Source: Symmachiella dynata
GTDB lineage: Bacteria; Planctomycetota; Planctomycetia; Planctomycetales; Planctomycetaceae
Direction of reading: 5' to 3'
NCBI RefSeq assembly: GCF_007747995.1
Contig: NZ_CP036276.1
Coordinates: 1,541,001 to 1,605,000, forward strand
Length of the DNA: 64,000 nucleotides
Part shown: piece by piece, positions 34,883 through 44,320 of the stretch
Layout of the letters: each line of letters starts with the position of its first letter
Position numbering within the stretch: the stretch's first letter is position 1
Notes under the pieces: model-generated
The model's input: only the letters and a program-made list of their open reading frames with translations
What the model was told of the DNA's origin: nothing
Database searches by the model: none
Made by a program: the position numbers and the translations under genes

Positions 34883-37267
34883 ATGGTGATGGCTGTACTC
34901 AAACCGTGTCCCAAAATCGGCATCAACGTCCTGATCGCCGCTCTGATTCTCACGGCCGTTGCGGTCAATGCCCAGGCCGATCCGCCGCAGCGACCAGCGT
35001 TTCGAAATCATATTGCGCCATTGCTAACGCGGCTTGGCTGTAATCAGGCGGCCTGTCATGGCGCGGCCGATGGACAGGCTGGGTTTCACCTCTCCTTGTT
35101 CGGCTATGACCTAAAAGGGGACCACGAAGCGTTGCTGTCGGGCGATCCGGATCCACGGGCGAATTGGCGGGACCCCGAAGCGAGCTTGATTTTACAAAAG
35201 CCCTGCGGCTTCGAAGATCACGAAGGGGGCGTCCTGTTCGAGCCGGAGAGCTTTGAATATCAGGTGCTGTTGAATTGGGTGAAAAACCGGGCACCCGGCA
35301 TTCCGCTGGGAACTGATTGGATCGAAGTTGAAACACTCGACGTGCAACCGGCGGTCGTCCGCGGGCTTCCGAGCGACAAGCCGCTGAAATTGCGTGTTCA
35401 GGCAGAATGGAATAACAAGACGAGCGACGAGGTGACGCAATTTTGCCGTTTCGTCTCTAAAGACGAAACGATTGCGACTGTCGGCACGGACGGTGAGATC
35501 ACGCTGCACAAGCCGGGGATGACGCATGTGCTGATCTACTACGACCGGGTGATACAGCCTGTTGAAGTCATCGTGCCCTTTGCAGACACCGCATCGAATG
35601 CCGACTCTTTGCCAACTGGGGCGGGCAGTCTTGATACGGCTGTCGACCGGCAGCTTGCGCAATTAGGGCTACAACCAGCCGAGCTATGTAGTGATGCGGA
35701 GTTCCTTCGCCGCGTCAGCCTGGATTTGACCGGTCGTCTCCCGCGGTCGGATGAGGTGCTCGAATTTATTGACGACAAAACGGCCGACAAACGAGAACGT
35801 AAAATTGACGCGCTGTTGGCCAGCGACGCTTATACCGATCATTGGACGGCGTGGTTGTGTGAACTGTTTGGTCTCAATGAAGAAGTCATGCCCGACGGTG
35901 CATTTCGCCGCGAAGAAGCATTGCTCAGTTATCAATGGATCCGCCGGCGCGTGGAGCAGGGGACGAGTTACGATCAGTTGGTCAACGATATCGTACGCAG
36001 CATCAACCGGCGACCGGAACAGCCCTTTGAAGAATACATCGACGAGACGAACGCATACTTCCGCGCGGGGGGAGAGGATCTGTTGGTCGAGCAGGATCGA
36101 CTTCCCTTTTTCTGGGGCAGAAAGCATATTCGCGCTGCTTCGAATAAAGCGTTGACGTTCAGCCATACATTTTTGGCGGTGAAGCTCCAATGCGCCGAAT
36201 GCCACAAGCATCCCTTTGATCGCTGGACCAAAGAAGACTTCGAGGGGCTGGAGGCATTCTTTGAGCCGTTTAAGTTTGGGACGCCCAGCAAAGACATTCC
36301 CGCGTCCAAGCGGATTCGCGATACGTTCCGGCCGAAAAAAGGAACGATCAACGACCATGTTATCCGGCAGGCATTTGACGCTGGTAAACGTGTCTCCTTT
36401 CCCGGAGTCTATATTAAGGACGGTGACGACAGTGCGACGGTACCGCAGGTTGATCGGCTCAAAGTGTTAACCGAATGGATGAACGATCGAGACCATCCGT
36501 ATCTAGCCATCGCGCTTGTCAATCGGGTGTGGGAACACTTTTTAGGAACCGGAATCGTGGATACGCCAGACGACCTGAGCGTGGGAAATCCTCCCAGCAA
36601 TCGTGAACTCTTGGATCGGCTGGTTTTGCAATTTATCGAATCGGATTATCGTCTTCGCACGTTGCAACGTGACATTGTGATGAGCCGGGCGTATCAGCGC
36701 AGCTCCACGCTCAAAGACGCGGTGCCTGAGCATCGTCGGCAGTTTGCGCAATCACAATTTCGCCCGATGTCGGCGGAGGTGCTCTATGATGCGGTTTTTC
36801 AGGCGACTGCGGATGATGAGTCAAAAGTGACCACGACAGAGACAATGGTCGGTCCGCGATCGGTTTTGCGAAATTCCCATCGCTTACGAAAATTGTTGGC
36901 GCGGATGGGGCAACCACCGGGCGACGAAGTTTGCGCACGCGTTCGCTCAAATAATCCCACGCTGCCGCGTACGTTAGAGTTATACAACGGACCGACGTTT
37001 CGCAAACTTTTGGATCGACCCAACGGTTGGATCGGACGCATGCGGAGCACCGGAACCGATGCGGCGGCCCAGCAGTTGAGAACACCCGGTGAATTGCTGC
37101 CGGAATTAATCGACGCCGCGTTCTTGCGGACCGTGTCGCGACTCCCCTCAAGTGAAGAACGCTCAAGCTGCCTGTCGTATTGTCAAGAATCGAAGAGTCT
37201 CCCCGACGGCGTGCGCGATGTTGTTTGGGCGCTGATCAACTCACGTGAGTTTTTGCTCAACCATTAA
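34883..37267 (+). CDS. DUF1549/DUF1553 domain protein with haem-like CX4CH motif
   Basis: After a signal peptide (residues about 12-33) comes NHIAPLLTRLGCNQAACHG, in which CNQAACH resembles the planctomycete cytochrome-like motif CX4CH rather than CXXCH. A Big2-like beta-domain fills about residues 130-235. DUF1549 begins near residue 250 (FLRRVSLDLTGRLPRSDEVLEFI) and DUF1553 occupies the C-terminal third. This architecture is one of the expanded planctomycete secreted families of unknown biochemical role. It forms a pair with the DUF1501 gene, whose start codon follows its stop directly. Confidence 0.92.
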   Translation: MVMAVLKPCPKIGINVLIAALILTAVAVNAQADPPQRPAFRNHIAPLLTRLGCNQAACHGAADGQAGFHLSLFGYDLKGDHEALLSGDPDPRANWRDPEASLILQKPCGFEDHEGGVLFEPESFEYQVLLNWVKNRAPGIPLGTDWIEVETLDVQPAVVRGLPSDKPLKLRVQAEWNNKTSDEVTQFCRFVSKDETIATVGTDGEITLHKPGMTHVLIYYDRVIQPVEVIVPFADTASNADSLPTGAGSLDTAVDRQLAQLGLQPAELCSDAEFLRRVSLDLTGRLPRSDEVLEFIDDKTADKRERKIDALLASDAYTDHWTAWLCELFGLNEEVMPDGAFRREEALLSYQWIRRRVEQGTSYDQLVNDIVRSINRRPEQPFEEYIDETNAYFRAGGEDLLVEQDRLPFFWGRKHIRAASNKALTFSHTFLAVKLQCAECHKHPFDRWTKEDFEGLEAFFEPFKFGTPSKDIPASKRIRDTFRPKKGTINDHVIRQAFDAGKRVSFPGVYIKDGDDSATVPQVDRLKVLTEWMNDRDHPYLAIALVNRVWEHFLGTGIVDTPDDLSVGNPPSNRELLDRLVLQFIESDYRLRTLQRDIVMSRAYQRSSTLKDAVPEHRRQFAQSQFRPMSAEVLYDAVFQATADDESKVTTTETMVGPRSVLRNSHRLRKLLARMGQPPGDEVCARVRSNNPTLPRTLELYNGPTFRKLLDRPNGWIGRMRSTGTDAAAQQLRTPGELLPELIDAAFLRTVSRLPSSEERSSCLSYCQESKSLPDGVRDVVWALINSREFLLNH

Positions 37268-38587
37268 GTGAATGAGATAACAATGCCCCTTTCTTTTCCC
37301 CACACCATGCAGCCTTCGCGTCGAGACATGCTCTGCGCGGGGACTCTGGCTATCGGCGGCATCAATCTCTCGCATCTGTTGCGCGCTGAGGAGGCTGTTT
37401 CAGGCTCATCCGCAAAGTCGGCCATCGTGATCTTATTGGATGGTGGGCCGTCGCACATCGACACGTTTGATCCCAAGCCGACTGCGCCCCGCGAAATGCG
37501 CGGGGAGTTTGGCACGATCTCCACGGCGCTGCCCGGTGTTCAGTTTTGCGAACACCTTCCACAACTGGCGCAGGCCACCGACCGTTATGCCTTGGTGCGC
37601 GGGGTCTCCCATGCGTTGTCCGACCATGGGCTGGGGAAAAAATACATCCTGACGGGAACTCCGCCGCTGGCGTCGATTCAGTACCCGTCGTATTCCGCAG
37701 TGATGAATTATCGAAATCCCGCTGCGATCGATTTGCCTGGAAGTGTCGCCATTCCCCGCTCGCCTCAAGGGCCGGGTTTTCTGGGAATCGAACATGCCTC
37801 GTTTGAAACCGGAAAGTTCCCCAAGGCGGGGCGTTCCCTGGATGTCCCGGCGCTGGCCCTCCCTGCGGGAACAACAACTCCGATGCTCGAACGTCGCGAA
37901 CGATTGCGACGGACGCTCGATCAGAAGCTCGAGCAGTCCGGGAATTCCACCCTGCTGCTGGATGGTATGGACCGTCACAGCCAGAAGGCGTATTCGATTC
38001 TGACTTCGCGGCGGACACGGGCCGCATTTGATCTCTCCCAAGAAAAACCGGCCTTTGCCAAACAGTTCGCTCAGGATTCCTTCAGTCAAAGTTGCCTGCT
38101 GGCCATTCGTCTGGTCGAGGCGGGTGTGCGCTGCGTGACGATATCCTTTGGAGGCTGGGATACGCACCGGAACAATTTTCCGACCCTGAAAAACAAGAAT
38201 CTCCCGCGGTTAGATACGGGTTTGGTCGCACTGTTGCAAGGTCTGACGCAGCGCGGTCTTTTCGATTCGACCACGGTGTTGGCCACGGGGGAATTTGGGC
38301 GGACCCCGAAAATCAATGCGTATGGTCAACCCGGACGCGAGCACTATGCGAAGTGCATGTTCATGTTGTTGGCTGGCGGCGGGATCGTCGGTGGTCAGGT
38401 GGTGGGTGGCAGCGATACCACGGGGGCGTTGCCTGTCGATGTCTCCATTTCTCCGGACGACGTCGCTGCGACATTTTATACCAGCCTGGGGATGGACCCT
38501 GAGCAGGTCCTGCATTCCCCCGATGGCCGACCGGTGACCTTGGTACGCAATGGTTCACCGATTCGAGAATTGCTTCGCGGCAGTTGA
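37268..38587 (+). CDS. DUF1501 family protein with Tat-type signal
   Basis: The N-terminus has SRRDMLCAGTLAIGGINL, a twin-arginine signal. The body has the DUF1501 hallmarks: AIVILLDGGPSHIDTFDPK near residue 60, LVRGVSHALSDHG, and GEFGRTPKINAYGQPGREHY in the C-terminal half. The alkaline-phosphatase-like fold is inferred from the family. The reading frame can start at GTG 37268, immediately after the upstream stop, or at ATG 37283. In planctomycetes this gene usually follows a DUF1549/DUF1553 gene, as here. Confidence 0.93.
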   Translation: MNEITMPLSFPHTMQPSRRDMLCAGTLAIGGINLSHLLRAEEAVSGSSAKSAIVILLDGGPSHIDTFDPKPTAPREMRGEFGTISTALPGVQFCEHLPQLAQATDRYALVRGVSHALSDHGLGKKYILTGTPPLASIQYPSYSAVMNYRNPAAIDLPGSVAIPRSPQGPGFLGIEHASFETGKFPKAGRSLDVPALALPAGTTTPMLERRERLRRTLDQKLEQSGNSTLLLDGMDRHSQKAYSILTSRRTRAAFDLSQEKPAFAKQFAQDSFSQSCLLAIRLVEAGVRCVTISFGGWDTHRNNFPTLKNKNLPRLDTGLVALLQGLTQRGLFDSTTVLATGEFGRTPKINAYGQPGREHYAKCMFMLLAGGGIVGGQVVGGSDTTGALPVDVSISPDDVAATFYTSLGMDPEQVLHSPDGRPVTLVRNGSPIRELLRGS

Positions 38588-38639
38588 TACCTGCCTACAA
38601 GAACCAACGTCGCTGGACAGGGAAAACCTAGACTGACTC

Positions 38640-38670
38640 GGCACTGGCGGGCAAGCCGCCAGTGGCACCC
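38640..38670. repeat. dispersed palindromic repeat family A, copy 3 (single hairpin)
   Basis: GGCACTGGCGG-GCAAG-CCGCCAGTGGCACCC repeats the second hairpin of the copy at 11461-11493 with one change in the loop. It lies between the convergent DUF1501 gene and the lipoprotein gene. Confidence 0.8.
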
Positions 38671-38701
38671 GCGCGTGCAACGCAGCCGTTTATTGCGACG
38701 C

Positions 38702-39100
38702 TCAGTTGGTTCCATCCGGGAATAACGATGGAGGCGCGAGCGGATGCGGTTCTGGTGTCGGCTCCATGCTATCGCTAGGAGCCGGAGCAATCTCTAGGGG
38801 AGAAGGAGAGGGAGCATTGTTTTTTAACTCCTCCCAATTGCAGCCGTTGGGGCAGGGAGCCGGGCTTTGCGGATGGTCGGACGGGCCGCAGCGCCAGACG
38901 GTCGGTTTGACTCCAAAATTGTGCCAGTCCGGGCCGCACGGCGTGCGCCGTACCGCTTCGCTGCTGCACGGGCCGTACGTATCTTTCAGATCGGTGGGGC
39001 AACACTCTTCTCGGTTCAGCCAATGGCAACCGGTCGAAAAACTGAGAATGACGCAGACGATCAACCAGTCGGTTCGCCGCAGGGAGAAGGTGCGTGACAT
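38702..39100 (-). CDS. small Cys/Pro-rich lipoprotein, unknown
   Basis: The start ATG 39100 gives MSRTFSLRRTDW, a hydrophobic segment and the lipobox LSFSTGC, so the mature protein begins at Cys (about residue 24) and is lipid-anchored. The mature part has several Cys residues (ECC, PCG, CPNGC) and a Pro/Ser-rich C-terminal tail. No family is recognised. It is directly downstream of the Wza-like gene on the same strand (83-bp gap), so it may be an accessory envelope lipoprotein of the export system. Confidence 0.65.
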   Translation of the reverse strand: MSRTFSLRRTDWLIVCVILSFSTGCHWLNREECCPTDLKDTYGPCSSEAVRRTPCGPDWHNFGVKPTVWRCGPSDHPQSPAPCPNGCNWEELKNNAPSPSPLEIAPAPSDSMEPTPEPHPLAPPSLFPDGTN

Positions 39101-39183
39101 GGTTGTATTCCGGGAATCAGTGGACATGATGAGTTTGAAGTCAGTGCGAATCTCGCGGTCGTATGGTACGTGCAACGTGGCCG

Positions 39184-40269
39184 CTAGAAACCTTGGTTGT
39201 TCACAGTGCCGTAGGTCGTAATACGGTTGGCAGTCTGGGTTCCCAGCAATGTCACACCCAGCATCCGTTCGATCGGCGATATGATTTTTGCCAAGGCGGT
39301 ATCGAAGGCCACCAATTTGTCTTCCGCCACATACAGGCGGTCGCCCGGCATGAGTTGGTAGTTGGTCGTCACGTCACCGCGTTGGGAAATTCCCAGCCAG
39401 TCGATGGGCATAATTTGGTCACCCCCCTGGTTATTGAAACCGGGACGGGCCACCCACATGCGGATGGATGAATTCGAGGAGAAACCTTGAATCTCGCCGA
39501 TGGCATCCAAAGCCGTTTCGCTTCCTTTGATGGGCAACCGAAAAACTTGATCGCCCAGACCCGCGCCTTGTGTAATGACGTAATACACCTTGCTGTTGAA
39601 ACCGAACACGTCGACGCCGACTTGCGGGTTTTCGAAGTATTGAGAAAGATGTGTTTCGATGGTTGTTTTGGCTTCTTCGATCGTCATCCCGATCAGGCAG
39701 ACGCGACCATAGCTGCCCAGCGTGACGCGTCCATCAGGAGCGACCAAGTGTTCGCCCGAGATGTCTTGTTGGGAGGCGATGCTGGAGAGCGTGATCCACA
39801 CCCGCGGCTCACGCGCCACCAGTTGCAACCGTTCTTCCAATTCGTTGCGGATCATTTCGATCGTTTTACCGGTCGCGCGAATCGGTTGATGCTGACCGTC
39901 GAGATAATCATATTCGTAGCCCAAGACCAAGTTGCCATCGAGACCAATGACATGCTCTCCCCCAATGGGAGCTTCGGTGGGCACCCCTGTGGCTTGCACG
40001 ATCAGTGTGTCCAGTGGCCGGACTCGGTAGGGATGTTTGGGAACGAGGCTGATTGCCGAGATGGTCAACACATCGGGAGGCTCGATGACGTAAACCGGCG
40101 ATGTCGCTTTGGACAACTCGTGCGGAATAACTTCCGAGATAGGTGGCGCCGTGGAATACTCGACGGCCGAATCATCGAAGGTCGCGCATCCTGAGACCAG
40201 TATCAGCAGCATGAATGCGCCGCCAACGAGTCCCACAAATTTGTGTGATGACTGAGCGAATAGCGGCAT
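39184..40269 (-). CDS. polysaccharide export lipoprotein (Wza-like)
   Basis: The start ATG 40269 gives a signal sequence ending in the lipobox LILVSGC. Then come a Poly_export domain with PPDVLTISAISLVPKHPYRVRPLDTLIVQATG, the SLBB-like segments GLDGNLVLGY and APDGRVTLGSYGRVCLIGMTIEEAKTTIETHL, and a final beta-rich region with LMPGDRLYVAED. Such proteins form the outer-membrane or periplasmic ring that lets the polymer out. The longer open frame to 40680 has non-coding character. It is separated from the glycan operons by the exosortase cluster but probably serves them. Confidence 0.9.
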   Translation of the reverse strand: MPLFAQSSHKFVGLVGGAFMLLILVSGCATFDDSAVEYSTAPPISEVIPHELSKATSPVYVIEPPDVLTISAISLVPKHPYRVRPLDTLIVQATGVPTEAPIGGEHVIGLDGNLVLGYEYDYLDGQHQPIRATGKTIEMIRNELEERLQLVAREPRVWITLSSIASQQDISGEHLVAPDGRVTLGSYGRVCLIGMTIEEAKTTIETHLSQYFENPQVGVDVFGFNSKVYYVITQGAGLGDQVFRLPIKGSETALDAIGEIQGFSSNSSIRMWVARPGFNNQGGDQIMPIDWLGISQRGDVTTNYQLMPGDRLYVAEDKLVAFDTALAKIISPIERMLGVTLLGTQTANRITTYGTVNNQGF

Positions 40270-40775
40270 GATGAGTCTCGTTTCGAACTGTGGCTTTTTA
40301 ACTCGCTCTGGAAATCCCGCCCCAGAAATTCGAGGTTTCTGTGGGCATCGGCGAACGCACAAAAGGTGGTCTGCGAGAGTGAGTTTCTGAGTACAGCCGC
40401 TCCCAAAAATACGACGCCTATCCTGAATTCCACGCGAAACCCTTGCGGGGGTTGTACGTTTGAGAATTGTGTGACAGACGTATTTCAAATGGTGTGATAC
40501 GTTGAGATTCGATTTGCGCAGATCAACCAACGAGATTGACCGCGCTGTCTCTGCATAAATCGTCATGATTGCTACAGGACTTGAGGTTGATGTAATCGGA
40601 ATGACCTCTAAAATCGTTAAAGACACCCAAAATAGTAAGCCTGTGCCCGCTGTGGGGACGATGAATATAAGTACCTGCACGATGCGTCCTCACTGCGGTC
40701 AGCATGTGTTGGGCCATCCTAAAACTTAGACCCTCGCTGCTGTTTTTCGATCATATTCAAAGGGAGTCGACTCGC
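40270..40775. other. divergent intergenic region
   Basis: This region separates the Wza-like gene (-) from a small secreted protein gene (+) and probably contains both promoters. It is AT-richer than its flanks. Near 40470 and 40490 there is an imperfect direct repeat, GTGTGACAGACGT and GTGTGATACGT. No gene or certain promoter is recognised. Confidence 0.4.
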
Positions 40776-41177
40776 ATGAAGATCGCCACCTTATTGCGCG
40801 CCTCGTTGTTTCTGGTTGTACTCGCCCTTTGTTCGCGCGATGCCGCGGCGCAGGTGAAACGCTATCAGCCCAATCGGGCGCCCCTGAGCCCCTATTTGAA
40901 TCTGCTGCGGCCCGAAGGTGCTTTGCCTAACTACTACGCCCTGGTGCGGCCGCTCGAAGAGCAGCGACAGTTTGAACGAAACACCCGAGGCTTTGAACGG
41001 CGGCAGAATTTGCTCAACCGCGATTTGGAGCTGCAAATGGGGCAGCCTTCGGGAATCATTGCGACGGGTACCGCCGGCCGTTTTATGAGCGATGGGCAGA
41101 GCGGAGCCTACCTCAATTCACGCCGCTATTTTAATCAGTTCCAATCCCAGAGATTGAACACCAACCGGCGCCGCTGA
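40776..41177 (+). CDS. small secreted protein, unknown
   Basis: ATG 40776 follows a good ribosome site (AAGGGAG at 40759-40765) and starts a signal peptide ending near AAA-Q (MKIATLLRASLFLVVLALCS...). The mature protein of about 110 residues is basic and polar, rich in Arg, Asn and Gln, with no recognised domain; the C-terminus is RYFNQFQSQRLNTNRRR. It is divergent from the Wza-like gene. No function can be assigned. Confidence 0.65.
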   Translation: MKIATLLRASLFLVVLALCSRDAAAQVKRYQPNRAPLSPYLNLLRPEGALPNYYALVRPLEEQRQFERNTRGFERRQNLLNRDLELQMGQPSGIIATGTAGRFMSDGQSGAYLNSRRYFNQFQSQRLNTNRRR

Positions 41178-41332
41178 CTGGATGCTAGTTTTTCTGCGCG
41201 ACGTGGAAAGTACAGACTGCTCCCAGCGCTCGGACTTGAGAACCTCCACGCTTTTAAAGCGCTTGTGCCTCTCGATCTCCCTGTGAGAATCGAGCAGGGC
41301 TTAGCAAGACAGGCTGGAGCCTGTGCTCTGGT

Positions 41333-41827
41333 CTAGCGCTGCACGCGCACCGGGGCCGGGGTGGGGTGTCGGCATTGGTCAATCAACTGCCGAGCTTCGC
41401 GGCGTCGCTCTTCACGCTCAGGTTCGATCAGCGCCGCGACAGGGAATTCCGTATCGCACTCCGCGCAGTGATAGTACGGCAGACGGTACTCACTGACGAT
41501 GGCGTTCCCCATGGCTTGCCTGCAGGCTGGACAATCGCGATTGCGGAGGATGCCCAACCCCCATCCGACGACCAGACTGAATCCGCCGAGAATCAAAGTC
41601 ACATAGCATAGACCGGCGAGACTCACGTGCGATCCCGTCCCCGTCCAAGGCAACAACGCGAAGACCGTGAAAGCCAGGACCAGCGACATCGCAATCTTGG
41701 CTGAGAACCACATCCAGCCAATTGTGGTCCGGTCGCCACCCGGGACGAGCAGCATCATGGCACCGGTCGTTCCGGTCTTTAGACGGTGATAGGCGGCCCG
41801 AAGTTGACTTGAGACGCTGCTTTGCAT
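41333..41827 (-). CDS. membrane protein with zinc-ribbon-like tail, unknown
   Basis: Two hydrophobic segments (about residues 38-62 and 66-92) are followed by a C-terminal soluble domain with CPACRQ and YYHCAECDTEF, a two-CxxC metal-ribbon pattern, and a charged ending (EREERRREARQL). The N-terminus lacks a signal peptide. It is a single gene with intergenic space on both sides; function unknown. Confidence 0.6.
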   Translation of the reverse strand: MQSSVSSQLRAAYHRLKTGTTGAMMLLVPGGDRTTIGWMWFSAKIAMSLVLAFTVFALLPWTGTGSHVSLAGLCYVTLILGGFSLVVGWGLGILRNRDCPACRQAMGNAIVSEYRLPYYHCAECDTEFPVAALIEPEREERRREARQLIDQCRHPTPAPVRVQR

Positions 41828-42290
41828 GGTGATTTTCCCTATACCGACTCCGGCATCTCGCCCACGACCGCAAGGTCCTGGTGCATGACGAATTTCGACG
41901 TACGCAGCCTATAAACAAGCCTAGCTCACATTTCGGACACCACAAGAAAACAATTGTGACCGGCAGTCAACGCCGCTTGAGATATGCCCACGGCTTGCCC
42001 TTGAACGAATTTTCTTGTGACTGCCTCTCGCGCACTGTAAAATGTGCGTGATCATCTCCTCTCCGCCAGGGTGATTGCATCCGAAACTTGCGGCAGGCGC
42101 GCCGGTGTTTCGTTTGTGCCGCATGACTGGCGTATTCATAAATTGCGCTTCCGTGAGCTGACATCTTTTGTCATCTGGAATCTTGAGTTGGTTTGACGAC
42201 CAGTGAGCACAGGCGTGTTGCACGCGCTTCGGGCGACGTCACCTAAGACTCGTTTCATCAATGTGCCCCTAGCACAGGGAGGAAGTTTCC
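41828..42290. other. intergenic region
   Basis: No gene, repeat or clear promoter is recognised over about 460 bp. A strong ribosome site (GGAGGAA) ends the stretch, before the STAS gene. Confidence 0.4.
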
Positions 42291-42707
42291 ATGACGGACG
42301 ACATGTATGACCGAGATGATTGGACGGAGCAGGGCGAGAGCGACTCGGGGATTATGCACGAACCGGTAGCAGATCCGGGCATCTTTCAAGTCTACCAGGC
42401 CGGAAGAGTGACTGTGGTCGGCTTTCGCGGGAACGACATACCCGCGGGGTTTTGGATCGGCGGATATCGGGAAGCGCTCAAGAGCATCGTTCAGGAGCAT
42501 GACTGCGAGGAGTTGTCGTTCGACTTGACCGGAGTCACCAGCGTCCCCAGTGGCATGCTGGGACTGTTTGTGTCACTCAGCGAATTGGGGGTGAATCTTT
42601 CGGTATACAATCCTAGCGGCGAGGTCCGCGAAGTTTTGCATACGACAAATCTCAGCAAGCTTGTGGAGGTTCGCGACATTGACATGGGGACCGGCCCAGA
42701 AGACTAA
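42291..42707 (+). CDS. STAS domain protein (anti-sigma antagonist-like)
   Basis: After a 30-residue acidic N-terminus the protein follows the STAS fold: beta-strand FQVYQAGRVTVVGFRG, then the central LSFDLTGVTSVPSGMLGLFVSLSELG, which corresponds to the loop that carries the phospho-accepting Ser/Thr in SpoIIAA-like proteins. The segment ends with VEVRDIDMG. It is convergent with a receiver/HATPase fusion 9 bp away. These two are natural partners in a partner-switching circuit, though no PP2C phosphatase or sigma target is seen nearby. Confidence 0.8.
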   Translation: MTDDMYDRDDWTEQGESDSGIMHEPVADPGIFQVYQAGRVTVVGFRGNDIPAGFWIGGYREALKSIVQEHDCEELSFDLTGVTSVPSGMLGLFVSLSELGVNLSVYNPSGEVREVLHTTNLSKLVEVRDIDMGTGPED

Positions 42708-42716
42708 TCGGTCCCT

Positions 42717-43625
42717 TCACTGACCATTCGTTCCCGCGGGCCGCACACGCTGTTTCATCAACGTGACCTCGTTGCCGGTGGCGTTGAATTCCAGCGCATC
42801 CATGAAGGTCCGCATCAACAGAATCCCGCGACCAAACGGCCGGCCCAGGTTTGCCGGGTCGGTCGGGTCGGGGAGAAGCGTCGGGTTAAAGCCGCACCCT
42901 TCGTCGCGAATCACAAACAATACATGGTCGGCGGAAAAGGCAGTTCGCAAATAAATCTGGCGATCCCGATAGGGAGTCTCTTGGCAGCGTGATTTGGCCA
43001 ATTCGTAAAACTGGTCTCCATCCTCCAGTTTCAGCTCCGACCGGATTTCTAAATTGCCGTGATAAAACGCGTTATGCAACGCTTCGTCGAGTGCGGTGCC
43101 GATCCTTGAATAATCGCTGTCGTGACAAACCTCGAATTCGCGAAGCAAATGACAGACAAATTGTACCGCCGTCGAGAGCAATTGCGGATCGTTTTCTAAC
43201 GTAAACTCAAACTCGCCTGTGGTCATCCGGCTCTTCAGTTGGCGGCGATGACGGTGTTCGCTGACGGTCGCCAATACGCGGCTCACTGTTTCGGGCAGGT
43301 CGCGTGCCAGTCGTTTCTTGGTGACATAACTGGCCGCCCCGTTCTCCAACGCTTGCACAGCGATCTCTTCGCTGCCCTTGCCGGTCATTAGCACCACGGG
43401 CAATTGTGGAAATTGTTTGCGGATCGCCTGCACCAGTTCCAGCCCATTCATATTGGGCATTTGCAGGTCGGTCACCACAATGTCGGGGGGATGTTGTTCG
43501 ATTTGCGCTAACGCCTCACAGCCGTCAGCGGCGAACGTCACCTCCACCTCCTCATTCTTTTTCAATAGGCCGGCCGCCAAACGGCGATCCGTAGCGGAGT
43601 CATCGACGACAAGGACAGTTGTCAT
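42717..43625 (-). CDS. response regulator fused to anti-sigma-type HATPase (RsbW-like)
   Basis: Residues 1-120 are a receiver with acidic Asp8-Asp9 (VVDDSATDR), the acceptor Asp in VVTDLQMPNMNG and MTGKGSEEIAV. After a linker, residues about 150-300 form a GHKL-type ATPase: LDEALHNAFYHGNLE (N-box) and VLFVIRDEGCGFNP (G1 box), closer to RsbW/SpoIIAB kinases than to histidine kinases. Such fusions let a phosphorelay govern an anti-sigma kinase. The gene is convergent with the STAS gene at 42291. Confidence 0.88.
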   Translation of the reverse strand: MTTVLVVDDSATDRRLAAGLLKKNEEVEVTFAADGCEALAQIEQHPPDIVVTDLQMPNMNGLELVQAIRKQFPQLPVVLMTGKGSEEIAVQALENGAASYVTKKRLARDLPETVSRVLATVSEHRHRRQLKSRMTTGEFEFTLENDPQLLSTAVQFVCHLLREFEVCHDSDYSRIGTALDEALHNAFYHGNLEIRSELKLEDGDQFYELAKSRCQETPYRDRQIYLRTAFSADHVLFVIRDEGCGFNPTLLPDPTDPANLGRPFGRGILLMRTFMDALEFNATGNEVTLMKQRVRPAGTNGQ

Positions 43626-43924
43626 GATGTGCCCGTGCCTTTCCGATCAGGAACTGCGAAGAAGTGAATCACGTTGAAATGAGCGGAGGAGAATGGAGGT
43701 CTCCTCCATCGACTATTTTGCCAATGATCGCCAAATATTACCAGTTCGATTTTTCTAAGTCGGCTGCAACGTGGCTTAGCTTTCTGAGTAGGAGGGTTGA
43801 CATCTCCGTTCTCAACCTGTGCTGCAGAAGCATTCCCCCTTTGTGGAAAAATTTGGTGTGCAAATATGAGTGCAGGATTTGGCAGCGTGGAGGGTCAATG
43901 GTTGAGCGAAAACCCTCACCCCGG

Positions 43925-44204
43925 CCCTCTCCCAGAGCAACAAATTGCATCTCAATGTGGTGAAACAATCATCGGGTGGCAGCGATTGCCAACGGCAATC
44001 GGTGTGCCGCAGGCACAAGACGCAGCAGTTTCAGCTCTCCCTGACAACAAGATTCTGCTCGTTGCAGAGCGCGGAAATTGCGGCTTCTTGCGGGCTGCGC
44101 CCGCCCCGATAGCAGAGCTATCGCGGCCACCCCGAACTTTTTACCAACCGAACACTTCGATCATGACCCGTCTCGCAGTTGCAATTTATTGCTCTGGGAG
44201 AGGG
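43925..44204. mobile_element. MITE-like element with 25-bp terminal inverted repeats
   Basis: The left end CCCTCTCCCAGAGCAACAAA... (43925-43949) and the right end (44180-44204) are inverted copies with one mismatch over 25 bp. The left end is preceded by CCCTCACCCCGG, a common partner of this terminal sequence. The 280-bp interior codes for no protein and includes a family B repeat at 44073-44134. Confidence 0.55.
44073..44134. repeat. dispersed repeat family B, copy 1
   Basis: This 62-bp unit starts GGAAATTGCGGCTTCTTG and contains two hairpins, GCGGGCTGCGCCCGC and CGATAGCAGAGCTATCG. It is nearly identical to 52437-52495. Confidence 0.8.
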
Positions 44205-44320
44205 AGAAGTTGTTGGGGCGTTTAAATTTCACTTTCTGCATTGAACGAGAGATTTGCGCAATGGAGAAATTTACCCCAAGTCGCAAAGTATGCCCAGAGT
44301 TAAAATTTAGGGCAGCGGTT

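Larger units (their letters stand above)
43626..44320. other. repeat-rich intergenic region
   Basis: No gene is seen. The stretch holds a MITE-like element (43925-44204) with a copy of repeat family B inside it. Confidence 0.6.

Noticed and set aside
40270-40680. N-terminal extension of the Wza-like protein by 137 residues
   Set aside because: The extension has no signal peptide or domain, while the internal ATG 40269 starts a normal lipoprotein signal.
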